Source: JAEUIE01 sp046350055 (lineage in GTDB: Bacteria > Planctomycetota > Planctomycetia > Gemmatales > HRBIN36). From it: a DNA stretch of 64,000 nucleotides. The stretch lies in the NCBI GenBank assembly GCA_046350055.1, contig JAXMBC010000001.1, positions 124,001-188,000 of the forward strand, in the 5' to 3' direction. Made by a program: the position numbers and the translations under genes. Below, in pieces: positions 8,666-18,500 of this stretch. The stretch's first letter is position 1, and each line of letters opens with the position of its first letter. The notes under the pieces are model-generated. The model was given only the letters and a program-made list of their open reading frames with translations, was not told the DNA's origin and did not search any database.

Positions 8666-9457
8666 TTACCCTGCCGCCCCCGCGTTCCCTGCCCCGTGGT
8701 ACTCGCCATCATCCCCCACGCTGGCTGCCATGTACTCACGATTGAGCCGGGCTATCCATTCCACCGAGATATTCTTGGGGCAGACTGCTTCGCATTCGCT
8801 CTGATTGGTGCAATGGCCAAAGCCCTCAGCATCCATCTGGGCAACCATCTTCCGCACACGTCGCTTGGCTTCAGCCTTGCCCTGAGGCAAAAGCCCCAAG
8901 TGGGCCACCTTGGCCGAGACAAACAGCATGGCCGAAGCATTCTTGCAGGCTGCGACGCAGGCCCCACAGCCTATGCATGCTGCTGCATCCATCGCCTGCT
9001 CCGCGACGGCCTTGGGAATGGGGATGGCATTGGCATCCGGGGCATTGCCAGTATTCACCGACACAAAGCCACCTGCCTGAATGATGCGGTCGAAGGCCGA
9101 GCGATCCACCACCAGGTCCTTGATCACCGGGAATGCCCGGGCCCGAAACGGCTCGATGTAGATATGATCGCCATCCTTGAAGCTGCGCAGGTACGTCTGA
9201 CAGGTCGTTACACCATTTTCCGGCCCATGTGCTTCGCCATTGATCACCAGGTTGCACGAACCGCAAATACCTTCCCGGCAGTCGTACTCAAAAGCTATCG
9301 GCTCCTTGCCCTCTGCTGACAGCCGATCATTCACGACATCCAGCATTTCAAGAAACGACATCTCTGGCGTCAGGTCCCGAGCAGTGATGGTCTCCATCTT
9401 GCCCGCGTCCTGGGGACCATTCTGTCGCCATACATGAAGAATGAGCGTCATCATCAC
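8666..9457 (-). CDS. sdhB: Succinate dehydrogenase/fumarate reductase iron-sulfur subunit
   Basis: A 263-residue electron-transfer subunit of complex II. The N-terminal plant-type [2Fe-2S] domain shows CREGICGSC and a later TTC; the C-terminal ferredoxin domain shows CIGCGACVAACK and CTNQSECEAVCPK for the [4Fe-4S] and [3Fe-4S] centres. It carries electrons from the flavoprotein SdhA to quinone at the inner membrane. Neither SdhA nor the membrane anchor is adjacent: the neighbours are an MFS gene and NfeD genes, so it is genetically detached here. The ATG is the first of three successive Met codons and the exact one used is uncertain. Confidence 0.94.
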   Translation of the reverse strand: MMMTLILHVWRQNGPQDAGKMETITARDLTPEMSFLEMLDVVNDRLSAEGKEPIAFEYDCREGICGSCNLVINGEAHGPENGVTTCQTYLRSFKDGDHIYIEPFRARAFPVIKDLVVDRSAFDRIIQAGGFVSVNTGNAPDANAIPIPKAVAEQAMDAAACIGCGACVAACKNASAMLFVSAKVAHLGLLPQGKAEAKRRVRKMVAQMDAEGFGHCTNQSECEAVCPKNISVEWIARLNREYMAASVGDDGEYHGAGNAGAAG

Positions 9458-9464
9458 TATTCAT

Positions 9465-9499
9465 AGTCCTGAATGCCGAGTGTTGAGTCCTGAGTGGGA
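9465..9499 (-). repeat. Degenerate 7-base tandem repeat array (locus B)
   Basis: Five 7-base units on the plus strand read AGTCCTG, AATGCCG, AGTGTTG, AGTCCTG and AGTGGGA; on the minus strand this is the GGACTCA variant of the heptamer family. It lies 8 bases upstream of the sdhB start codon, so it would sit in the sdhB leader. Confidence 0.72.
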
Positions 9500-9580
9500 C
9501 TACAGTCAACGTAAGAATCTTCGCAGGAGCGGCGATGGTGGATGAACTACTGATGCTTAGAAATGTAACGACCTGCGAGC

Positions 9581-9612
9581 GGTGGGAGGGCAAGGCTCCT
9601 GCCGAGCCGCGG
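9581..9612 (+). repeat. Dispersed GC-rich intergenic repeat, copy 1
   Basis: A 32-base segment beginning GGTGGGAGGG and ending in CTCCTGCCGAGCCGC. It matches a second copy at 23846-23878 with only a few differences. Both copies lie between genes and close to a heptamer array. Confidence 0.7.
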
Positions 9613-9631
9613 ATCACGCGATGATAGCCGA

Positions 9632-10168
9632 CTACAAATTAATATCCGTCGGCAAGTCATCCACTTCCCGCCCGGTCACAGGACGAACCACCAGCTGGTT
9701 TCCCGTCACCGTGACCACCCGCACGAACTGGCCGGCATCGACAAACATACCTTCCGTGGTGCTGTCGTACCGTTTGCCTCGCAGTTCCGTGGCACCGGAG
9801 GGCTGGTGCGGCGTGATGGTCTTGCCTACCTGGCCACGCAGTTCGTCAAATGCATGCTGCGCTTCGGTAACCACCGCGGCTTCCTCTTCCGTAGGCTCTT
9901 TGAGAAACACTGCTTTGCCCATCGGCGTATAAGGCCACCAGTAGAACAGCGTGCCACCAATCACCGGCAACAACACGAGCAATCCAACGATGGTAAAGAT
10001 GCCCGCCCGGGTTCCACCCCCTTCGCTTTCGGGGGTGTAGAAAATCAGCACCACCCCGGCGCCCATGAAGAAGATGGAAAGCACCATCAGGAGCCCGCCG
10101 GAGGGCACGAATATTTCCAGAGCGAGGAAGAGAAGCCCCAGCAGAATCGCTGCGATGGCCCAGGTCAT
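9632..10168 (-). CDS. NfeD-family membrane protein (short form)
   Basis: A 178-residue protein with an N-terminal hydrophobic pair of helices (residues 1-45), another near 60-85, and a C-terminal beta-rich OB-fold-like NfeD domain (about 125-175; GKRYDSTTEGMFVDAGQFVRVV). NfeD proteins accompany membrane stomatin/flotillin or protease partners and take part in membrane quality control. It starts 9 bases after the stop of the larger NfeD protein in the same operon, with AAGGATG as ribosome binding site. Its C-terminus is homologous to that of its partner, pointing to duplication. The specific partner here is not known. Confidence 0.85.
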   Translation of the reverse strand: MTWAIAAILLGLLFLALEIFVPSGGLLMVLSIFFMGAGVVLIFYTPESEGGGTRAGIFTIVGLLVLLPVIGGTLFYWWPYTPMGKAVFLKEPTEEEAAVVTEAQHAFDELRGQVGKTITPHQPSGATELRGKRYDSTTEGMFVDAGQFVRVVTVTGNQLVVRPVTGREVDDLPTDINL

Positions 10169-10177
10169 AGTGCATCC

Positions 10178-12397
10178 TTATACAGGTTTGACGACTACCC
10201 GCAGACCGTCGATTTCGATGATCTGCACCCGCTTGCCCGCTTCCACAAAACCGCTTTCCGTGGTGACGTCAATATAGTCGTCACCAAAGCAGGCGCGGCC
10301 TGCAGGGCGCAGTTCCGTGACCGCAGTACCCATCGCCCCAAGCAACCCTGGCGACGTGGCAGGCTGCAACGTGCCGCCAGCATCACTGTTTTGATCATCG
10401 GGAGCGGGAAGCATCAACCAGCCAAACATCGGAACACTTGGCAGGAACCGGGCAATCGCAAACGCCCCGGCTATCGAGAAAATCAGCCCGCCGGTGAAAA
10501 TGCTGAAGTTACGCCCCAGCACCATGTATTCTTCCGTCGTCTGCGGCCATTGCTTCACCACGACCAGCGACAGGCCCAGCAGCATCAGCACGATACCACT
10601 GACCCCCGTCACGCCGAAGCCGGGAAGAACAAATATCTCCACGCCAAGCAGCACAATGCCCAGGAGGAAGAGCAGGATGGCCAGGGCATTCACCTGTCCG
10701 GACAGCCAGGAATGAGCCCAGAAGAGCAGCAGGAAGCAGAAAGCGGAGACAATAATGGGAACCGTCGTGCCAGGTGCCTTGATCTCCAGGATCAAACCGA
10801 GAAACGCAATGATCGCAAGGAGCGAGGTCGTCGCAGGGTGTTGCAGGAACAGCACCAGATTATCCAGCCAGTTCGCCCGCATCACGATCACATCACCAGG
10901 CGAAATGCCGTAGAGTGCATAGACAGAGTTGATCGCCTGCTGGCCTTCCATGTCCTTGGCTAGCAATTCCTTGCGGGCCACACCGGCATCCACAGCCTGC
11001 GTGGCAGTCAGGATGAGCAACTGCCCCTTCTTTTTGGCGACCCCCAGTTCCGTCCAGCCGGGCCGCAGATCATTCCTGTCCTTGAGTTGAACGGTTAGGT
11101 TCTGTTCCAGCTTCTTGGGATCAGGCACTTCCTGAACCTGCACGATCTCCATGTCGCGCTGGAACATCCCCTTCACCACTGCATCGTTTACACCCGCTTT
11201 TTGCGTGAGGCCGAGCAGGCTGTTCTGTCGTTCATTGATGATGGCATTCTCAAAAGGCTGGTTGGCTGCCTGAAAGACCAGGCTGGTCATATCGCCAATC
11301 CTGGCTCCAGGGCCCATGACAATTTCGTCGCAAGCCAGAGCGATGAAGTTGGCCGTGCCCAGACAATTCTCGGGAATGAAGGCAATCGTCTTGATGCGCT
11401 TTTCCCCACGGGTCTTGTCGAGGAGGTCGCTCGCCAGAGCGGTGGCTGCAGCTACAGTTTCCGGTCCACCGTTGGTATTGATGAGATGGAAGATGATGCA
11501 GTTCACTTCCTCCTTCAGCGCGCGGCGAATCTTGTCCTGGGCCATTTCCAGCGTCCCGACGCTCATATCGCCACTGATCTCGATGACTGCAGCCTTGGGA
11601 TGCTCAGGCAGCGGATTCCGCCCCTGCGGTACACCGACCCGGCTGGCAATCTCCGACTTGGTCGCATAGACACGATTGATCAGGCTCAGTTTCTCTGCTT
11701 CCTCAGCGCGATACACGCCCTGCATGCCTGCTCGAAGGTATTCCTGAGGCTGAAAGCGGGCATCATCCTTGCTGAGCAGGTGCCGGTCCGAAACGGGCAT
11801 GTTGAATTCATCACACTGCTGCTTGCTCAAACGGAACTGCTGGCCATCCTTGTCAAAACGGTAAACGACAAGCTCTGGTTTCAGCATCTTGATCAGCAAA
11901 GGCACCGAGCGCCCGCGGGTCTCGCCCACCTTCATGTAGGCTGCCACCTTCGTCACATCAGCATTGCCAGGTTTCTCGAGTGCACGGGAATCAAAGCCCA
12001 GGGAAGCCTGAGGCGTCAGGTAGATACTTCGGCAGGCCAGAATGGGAAGTACCGCATGGCCATTGATGGGACCATCAACGACGGCTATCGTCTGCACCCG
12101 CCCCTGGATGCCATCGAGGAAAAAAGTTGCCATATCCAGGCAGGGCCCGAATTCACTCAGCTCACGCGACTGGAATTCGTAGACGATCTTCTGCACGCCA
12201 CGCTGAATGGCACGCTCGGTATCGTTCCGCAGTACACGGAAGGTCTCCGTGGTGATTTCGCCCGGGATGACAAACCATTCCCCGTTGCCCTGTGGCTGGG
12301 CCATCAGTTTCCCGGAAGAAACCAGGGCGCAGATGAGCGTCAGCAACTGCCAGGTGAAACCCCATCGCTCGCACTGCCAGGGAACAGGATACTTCAT
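10178..12397 (-). CDS. Membrane NfeD protein with two ClpP/crotonase-like domains
   Basis: A 739-residue protein: signal peptide (residues 1-31), two successive ClpP-like domains (about 40-170 and 280-430), four or five membrane helices (about 510-670) and a C-terminal NfeD OB-fold domain ending VVVKPV. This is the NfeD1b-type membrane serine protease layout. Where the family has its nucleophile in A-S-A-G, both domains carry glycine (GHAVLPILACR and GTANFIALACD), so protease activity is doubtful. It is co-transcribed with the short NfeD protein downstream. The in-frame GTG at 12406 is an alternative start; the ATG at 12397 gives a cleaner signal peptide. Confidence 0.85.
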   Translation of the reverse strand: MKYPVPWQCERWGFTWQLLTLICALVSSGKLMAQPQGNGEWFVIPGEITTETFRVLRNDTERAIQRGVQKIVYEFQSRELSEFGPCLDMATFFLDGIQGRVQTIAVVDGPINGHAVLPILACRSIYLTPQASLGFDSRALEKPGNADVTKVAAYMKVGETRGRSVPLLIKMLKPELVVYRFDKDGQQFRLSKQQCDEFNMPVSDRHLLSKDDARFQPQEYLRAGMQGVYRAEEAEKLSLINRVYATKSEIASRVGVPQGRNPLPEHPKAAVIEISGDMSVGTLEMAQDKIRRALKEEVNCIIFHLINTNGGPETVAAATALASDLLDKTRGEKRIKTIAFIPENCLGTANFIALACDEIVMGPGARIGDMTSLVFQAANQPFENAIINERQNSLLGLTQKAGVNDAVVKGMFQRDMEIVQVQEVPDPKKLEQNLTVQLKDRNDLRPGWTELGVAKKKGQLLILTATQAVDAGVARKELLAKDMEGQQAINSVYALYGISPGDVIVMRANWLDNLVLFLQHPATTSLLAIIAFLGLILEIKAPGTTVPIIVSAFCFLLLFWAHSWLSGQVNALAILLFLLGIVLLGVEIFVLPGFGVTGVSGIVLMLLGLSLVVVKQWPQTTEEYMVLGRNFSIFTGGLIFSIAGAFAIARFLPSVPMFGWLMLPAPDDQNSDAGGTLQPATSPGLLGAMGTAVTELRPAGRACFGDDYIDVTTESGFVEAGKRVQIIEIDGLRVVVKPV

Positions 12398-12562
12398 GGA
12401 GCACACCAGGGATGAATGTCTGTCCTGTGGAACAGGCTATGAATCCTGTTCGTCCCACGTGGCAAATGAGTTGCAACATGGAATCTGCTCTCTCGCAACG
12501 TTACACCGCTGCAAGGTGTTGCATGTCAGGACCGGAATCCTGACCCACAGAACTGTCACTCT

Positions 12563-12568
12563 ATTATA
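12563..12568 (-). promoter_or_regulatory. Candidate -10 element upstream of the NfeD operon
   Basis: A perfect TATAAT on the minus strand in a 280-base gap, about 165 bases before the NfeD start. The -35 position shows no clear consensus. The same gap holds a 7-base-pair hairpin (12525-12531 with 12538-12544) in the presumed leader. Confidence 0.3.
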
Positions 12569-12684
12569 AACCGCTCTTTAAACGAGGGCTAGGATTGTGG
12601 GTGACAGTCTCCTGATTTCACCATTTGCCAGCAAACGTGGTGCAACCTGAACGTAACCCTCCCCTGACACAATCTCATATAAGT

Positions 12685-13608
12685 TCACTTCACCCTGGTC
12701 CGCAGTACCTGATTCACCAGTGCCACCTCACTGCCCGGCTCCTGCAACCACGATACCGCCAGCCGGTCCTGTGCTAAATGATCCCGGGTGATGTTCACAT
12801 AATGCACCGCTGCCCGGGTTCCATCCAGCGGCACAATGACAAACGCCTGTAACTTGCTCAGGTCACTGAGATGCCAGGTGGAGCCGACCCGTTGCCAGTA
12901 GATGTCCCGCCGCCAGCCGTGGGAGTTGATCCCCATCGCCAGCGGGGCTGGGGCGTTCTTCTGCTTCTCCCAGAGTGCCTTCACCTGCTCCAGGATGACC
13001 GCCCGGTCCGACTGCTGATAGGAATCCGCAGGCGGCTCATTCCCCTTCAATATCGCCGCTTGCATCGTGGATGCGATCCTGGCCATCTCCTTTTCGGTCG
13101 TGGCAATCTCCTCCCGCAGCGTCGTCAACTGTGGTGATTGCGGTTCGACAGCCTCGAATGCGAGGAGACATTCCTTCGCCCGCACCAGGTGCTTCGCCAG
13201 GCTGTTATCAGCTTTGAAGAACGCCGGGGCCTGGTTCTCCACTGCCAGCTTCGCCAGCCGCCGGGCCGAGTCGAGCTGTTCCTTCACCGCTGCAGGCGTC
13301 GCCACCATCCCGGCATAGCGTTCATATTCCCGCAGTTGTATGTCCGCATACCGCCATGCCGTATCAAGTTTCGCGAAAGGCCCACCCCCGCCACTCTTCT
13401 GCATCGCCGTGCCATGCGTTTTCTTCAGATCAGTGAGGTCCGCCCGCATCGCCTTCATCATCTTGAGCCGCGACAGATGCGGCTCCAGCTCCCGCTGCAT
13501 CGTCTCCGGCTGCTTCAGCAGATCGCCCATCTTTCTGAGGCGTTCCGCGGTCACTTCAATGGATTCCGGCTGCTGCACAAGCAGTGCTACAATAACAAGC
13601 GAAAGCAT
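12685..13608 (-). CDS. Hypothetical exported helical protein
   Basis: A 307-residue protein of unrecognised family. The N-terminus (MLSLVIVALLVQQPES) is hydrophobic and looks like a short signal peptide or anchor. The rest is mostly charged helices with possible coiled coils at about 20-60 and 150-190, followed by a more beta-rich C-terminus from about residue 205 (MGINSHGWRRDIYWQRVG). The ATG at 13608 is preferred over a GTG at 13635 because AGGA lies 7 bases before it. It stands alone between the NfeD operon and a divergent carboxylase gene. No function can be assigned. Confidence 0.7.
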   Translation of the reverse strand: MLSLVIVALLVQQPESIEVTAERLRKMGDLLKQPETMQRELEPHLSRLKMMKAMRADLTDLKKTHGTAMQKSGGGGPFAKLDTAWRYADIQLREYERYAGMVATPAAVKEQLDSARRLAKLAVENQAPAFFKADNSLAKHLVRAKECLLAFEAVEPQSPQLTTLREEIATTEKEMARIASTMQAAILKGNEPPADSYQQSDRAVILEQVKALWEKQKNAPAPLAMGINSHGWRRDIYWQRVGSTWHLSDLSKLQAFVIVPLDGTRAAVHYVNITRDHLAQDRLAVSWLQEPGSEVALVNQVLRTRVK

Positions 13609-13924
13609 GACTGATTCCTGGAGTAACAGGGACACTCAGGCAGGTATCCAGCTTAGGCGGGAATCTTTCAGGGATTTGTCTGGTTTTCCTCTTTTTAAAG
13701 GGGAACTGGAGGCCCGAGCGTGATTCGTACTCTTGCGAACGCACCATAGTAGACGCGGCGTCTCGCCGCGTTTGCAACCCATCGTGGCTGTGCAACCCTC
13801 ACCAGACAGTTGCACCACAACCAGCAGTTGCATATGTAGCAGGATGCCGCATCTACTTTGCCACTGGCTTCTCGCCATTCCGTCCTTATCACAACTGCTG
13901 CAACTCCATCCAAGGCTCCTCTCC
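13609..13924. other. Divergent intergenic region with palindromic repeat
   Basis: The 316-base gap between two divergent genes must hold both promoters, though no clear consensus boxes are visible. It contains a perfect palindrome at 13753-13771 listed separately. The reading frame upstream of the carboxylase start is open but has no protein-like sequence. Confidence 0.5.
13753..13771. repeat. Perfect 8-base-pair GC palindrome
   Basis: ACGCGGCG, a 3-base loop and CGCCGCGT form a perfect stem, followed by TTT. No gene on the plus strand ends just upstream, so it is unlikely to be a simple terminator. It looks like a REP-type palindromic element. Confidence 0.5.
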
Positions 13925-15523
13925 ATGCGTGACCTCGTCAAGAAACTCAGCGACGAAGCCAAGACCATTGCCCTCGGCGGTGGCAAGAAGGCCATCGAAC
14001 GGCAGCACGAGAAGGGCCGCCTCACGGCCCGCGAACGTATCGCCAAGCTCTGCGATGCTGATGGCAAAACACCCAAATTCCTGGAACTGGGCCTGTGGGC
14101 CGCGTGGAGCATGTACGAACAGTGGGGCGGCGCGCCCTCCGCTGGCGTCGTCACCGGCGTCGGCACCGTCGAAAACCGAAGGGTCATGATCATCGCCAAC
14201 GATGCCACGGTGAAAGCCGGAGCCTTCTTCCCCATGACTGCCAAGAAGGTGCTGCGGGCCCAGCGGATTGCTCATGCCAACCATCTGCCGCTGGTCTACC
14301 TCGTCGATTCCGCCGGGGTGTTCCTGCCACTGCAGGATGAAGTCTTCCCCGATGAAGACGACTTCGGCCGCATCTTCCGCAACAATGCCGTCTTCTCCGC
14401 CGAGGGCATCCCGCAATACTCCGCCATCATGGGCAATTGCGTGGCAGGCGGAGGCTACCTGCCGGTGCTCTGCGACAAGCTGCTCATGACCGAAGGCTCG
14501 GGCCTGTACCTCGCCGGCCCCGCTCTGGTGAAAGCCGCCATCGGCCAGACCGTCGAGCACGAAGAACTCGGCGGCGCGAAGATGCACGCCTCGACAAGCG
14601 GCACCATCGACTTCCGTGAAGAGAACGACGAAGCCTGCATTGCTCGCCTTCGCCGACTGATTGCACTGCTACCTGCCAGCTATGCCGTACCTACCGCTCC
14701 GTTCGATGGACCGACCAAAGAAGTCGAAGGCATCAACACCATCATCGATGTCGAAGGCCGCAAGGAGTACGACGTTCGCGACCTCATCACCGGGCACCTG
14801 CTCGATGGCGGCGTCTTCGATGAGTACAAAGCGGAATTCGGGCAGACACTGGTCTGTGGCTACGGCAAGATGGGCGGCATGCCGGTGGGCATCGTCTCCA
14901 ATCAGCGGAAGCGCAGCAAGAACGCCAAGGGGGCGCTCGAGTACGGCGGCGTGATCTACGTCGATGCTGCCGACAAGGCGGCCCGCTTCATCATGGACTG
15001 CAACCAGACCCGTACACCCCTGCTCTTCCTGCAGGATGTGAATGGCTTCATGGTGGGCCGCGATTCGGAACAGGCCGGCATCATCAAGGCCGGGGCCAAG
15101 CTGGTCAACGCCATCTCCAACAGCGTGGTGCCGAAGATCACGCTGATCCTCGCCGGGTCGTACGGGGCAGGCAACTATGCTCTCTGCGGCAAGGCCTTCG
15201 ACCCTCGCTTCATCTTTGCCTGGCCCACCTGTAAGTATGCCGTGATGGGTGGCGCCCAGGCTGCCAGCACACTCCTCGAAGTGCAACTCGCCGCCCTGAA
15301 GCGTCAGGGCAAGAACCCCGAAGCCGAGGAGTTGGATGCACTGAAGCAGAAGGTGAAAGCCGCGTACGAGGAGAAGACCGACGTCCGCTACGCCGCATCA
15401 AGGCTCTGGGTGGACGCCATCATCGACCCGGAGCATACCCGCGAGGTACTGATCGAAGCACTGCAGGTCGCAACCCGAGTGGACGAAGGCAAGCCGTTCA
15501 AGACTGGGGTGCTGCAGGTCTAA
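13925..15523 (+). CDS. Acyl-CoA carboxylase, carboxyltransferase (beta) subunit
   Basis: A 532-residue two-lobed carboxyltransferase that moves CO2 from carboxybiotin to an acyl-CoA. The N-terminal lobe has GRLTARERI and the segment EGSGLYLAGPALVKAA; the C-terminal lobe has LAGSYGAGNYALCGKAFDPRF and MGGAQAA. These resemble methylcrotonyl-CoA carboxylase beta subunits more than acetyl-CoA AccD. That would fit leucine or isoprenoid degradation together with the AtuA and hydratase genes at 25-28 kb. The biotin-carrying alpha subunit is not in this window. The ATG at 13925 matches the family N-terminus; an earlier in-frame ATG at 13733 adds non-homologous sequence. Its stop overlaps the convergent gene by 4 bases. 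Confidence 0.93.
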   Translation: MRDLVKKLSDEAKTIALGGGKKAIERQHEKGRLTARERIAKLCDADGKTPKFLELGLWAAWSMYEQWGGAPSAGVVTGVGTVENRRVMIIANDATVKAGAFFPMTAKKVLRAQRIAHANHLPLVYLVDSAGVFLPLQDEVFPDEDDFGRIFRNNAVFSAEGIPQYSAIMGNCVAGGGYLPVLCDKLLMTEGSGLYLAGPALVKAAIGQTVEHEELGGAKMHASTSGTIDFREENDEACIARLRRLIALLPASYAVPTAPFDGPTKEVEGINTIIDVEGRKEYDVRDLITGHLLDGGVFDEYKAEFGQTLVCGYGKMGGMPVGIVSNQRKRSKNAKGALEYGGVIYVDAADKAARFIMDCNQTRTPLLFLQDVNGFMVGRDSEQAGIIKAGAKLVNAISNSVVPKITLILAGSYGAGNYALCGKAFDPRFIFAWPTCKYAVMGGAQAASTLLEVQLAALKRQGKNPEAEELDALKQKVKAAYEEKTDVRYAASRLWVDAIIDPEHTREVLIEALQVATRVDEGKPFKTGVLQV

Positions 15524-18500
15524 TACGGCACCGTGCTCGGATCTACCTGGGCTAAGCCCGGAGCCATGGCTCGCATATGCCGCGTGGGGCCCATCACAGT
15601 GGGGTAGACCTCAAACGTCGCGTTGAAGTTGTTCCGCAAGGGATCCCAGCCCAGACCCAGGCTGACCTGGATGTCGGAGCCGGTTCGGGTGATCAGCAGG
15701 GACTGGCCCAGGTTGTTCGTCGTGCCGAAATCGTACGACGACGACCAGGTGATCGAATACTTCGGATTAATCACATAGCTCTGACTGAATATGACAGCAT
15801 CGGTACCAACCGGGTCCAGCTTGTAGTAGCCGAAATAGAACCGCATGCGTTCGGTGCGTTCGATGAGCAATCCGAGGCTGATACTTTTCGCGCCATCCTG
15901 GAAGGGATCGATCATGCCCTGCGAAAGGATACTGGTACGTTCGCCGATCTGCCAGCGGAAGTTGTAGTCGATCAACCCGAAGGGGTGGCCGTAGTTGTCA
16001 CGATCCTGTGTAGGGAACCAGGTGGCGAACAGATCAAAGCTGAGCCAGTCGACAATGCGCTCCGCCTCTTCCACGCCCCGCTTGGTCTGCCAGCGATTGC
16101 GCATGCCAAATCGGACATATTCCATGTCATCGAGATTGTCAGGCGAATTCAGGTAGCCTCGCCTGAGGGCATAGAGCTGCGGATCGTAGAGCGGTGAAGT
16201 GGCCAGGTTGAGATTGGTGCCATTCATCAGGCGATACATACGCAGATCACGCCGTGCCTGATCCGTGGGATCATCGTCCAGCCGATCAAGCAGAGGCAGA
16301 CGACGGAAGTCCACATTACTCTGTGCATTGCGGTAGTCGGCTTCGATGCTCAGCTTGTGATAGATTCCCCGAACATTGAAGAAGTCGCTTTGCACATTGC
16401 TGTAAAGCCGGGAGAACGGAATGGCAGCCCGGGCACCATAAGCCCACCACACACGGCCAGCATCTGCTCCCGACATGTCGTCGGAATAGTAACTCAAATC
16501 AGCCATACCATAAGGCGAGATATTGAGTACCCCCAGCTTGATCGGCCAGGTAATTTCATTCATCAAGCTGAACCGACTCAGCCAGAACGACTCCCGGTGA
16601 GGCATATCACTGGATGGTGGCAATGGCCGATAGCGGTCAAACTCATTGGGAAAGACTGTGCTGAAGTACGAATCGGGCAGATCACTCGTGGTGTTAAAGC
16701 GATAAAGGCCAGCGCTGGCGTGTCCATAATACGTCAGTGTCTGAAACAGATCCTGCCCGACCAGCCAGCCATCGCCACGAGGCAGAGCTTGTCCTTCGTT
16801 TACCCACGGACGAATGTTCGGCTTCACCAGGCCGCTGAACGCGAACTGCTCATTCTGGTATTTGAGCATCGCGAATGTTTCCTGATTCAGATCTTCGTCG
16901 TACTGTCGCTTCCACCATTGCTCGTAGAAGTTGCGGTCGCTCTGGTAGCCTAACTGGGCCTGAAACAGCCAGTTCTCGCTCAGTTCCTGGCGATGACGAG
17001 CGGTCAGCAAACCACGCAGTTCCTGTGGAACGGGTGGCTGCCGGTCACGTCCGAGTTGATCAAGGTCGGCATAGTCCCACTGAATCTGCCCACGCAGCCA
17101 CGAATCGTAGCGACCGGGAAAGCCCAGCAGGCCCACGCCACTGTTCTGAAATTCAGTGATCAGGCCAGGGCCTCGTTTGGAATAAAACAGAGGGCTCATC
17201 GTCCAGCGGGTACCCTCGGCCTTGTCGATGCCGAAGAGCTGCAAGGCATCAAGTTGCACTTCCAGGCCCACCCCGAAGATATTGTCAGACCGGAAGCGGA
17301 TACCTTCAAATGGTCCAAACGGGTCACGCAGATCGCCTTCTGCATGGCTGACCGCCCCGACAGTAAAGTCCAGCAACCGCAGCTTCACATCGTTGGCGGT
17401 ACCATAGATGGCTGCATCCTGTACGGGACTTCCCTGCAGCGGATCGAAAGCTGTCGTACCGAGCCAGCCCTTGCGTGGCACATCCTTCAGTTCCACGTGC
17501 AGCGTGCCTGCCATCACTTTAAGATCGGGGTCACTGGGCAATCGGCTGGCGAAGAAGACCGCGTCATTCGCCTCGAAGTTATTGAGATCGAGCTGCCTGA
17601 CCTCAGCAGCCTGCACATTGATCGGCAGTGTCAGGCCCGGCAGGCGATAGACCAGTTCACACTTGCTCAGCAAGGCAGAGTTACGCCCGAGATCGTAATA
17701 GCCTCGGTCAGCCAGAATCAGTTGGTCCACGCCTGCGGAAGGGCCATTGAGTTTGCGCACCCGTATCTCGACATGCCCTTCCAGGTAGACCTCGACCTGT
17801 TCCTTGCGGAAGTTGTTGAAGTTGGGAATGCCCTGCCCCGGGTTGCCGGTAATACCCTTGGCCCAGATGACAGCACGATCACAACTGATGTCGATGACAC
17901 TGTTCTGATCGCCTGCGAAGAGCGTGATCCCTCCCCAGATCATCACGGTATACTCGCCCGCTTTGCTCGGCAGGATGCGGTACTGGTACGGTGATGAAGT
18001 GCGTGACGAGATGCCCAGTGTACTGGAACGATTGAGAATATTCGCCACATCAGGCGTCGGGCTGATCGGATCTTGGGTAAAGTTGCGTTCGCCCTGCTTG
18101 ACCGTCTGGGTGGTAGGCAGCTTCAACGCTGACGGAGGTTCGGAAGTGCCAGGCGTCGTCGCTGGTTGTGTGGAAGGCACAGGTGGCAAATCAGAAACTG
18201 CTGTGTTGGGCGGTGGAGGCGTCGCAAGAACGGTGCGGGCACGCGTGTAGAGTGTCGAGTTGACATCAGGCTGCCCCGAACGTTTCTCCGGAGCGATCAG
18301 GCGAAGTTCTCCCGTCGTATTCCACTGAATGCTGATGCGTTCCAGCGTGCGTTTGGGCTTGCTGTTTTCTTCCAGGGTGACTGAGCCTTCGCCATACAAA
18401 ATGGCTTGCGACACATTCGTGCCATCCCCTTTGGTCATCCAGAGGATGGCTTCCTTCAATTTGATGCGTGTCGTGCCCCGTTCAATGCTGACATTGCCCT

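Noticed and set aside
11201..12415. A 404-codon open frame antisense to the NfeD gene
   Set aside because: Opposite strand has a signal peptide, domains and membrane helices; this frame has no protein-like pattern or ribosome binding site.
13733..13924. Upstream extension of the carboxylase gene
   Set aside because: The added 64 residues are Ser/Cys/Leu-rich, contain the palindrome and match nothing in the family; the ATG at 13925 fits.
16993..17994. A 333-codon open frame antisense to the LptD-like gene
   Set aside because: Shadow frame of a well-supported gene; no recognisable motif.
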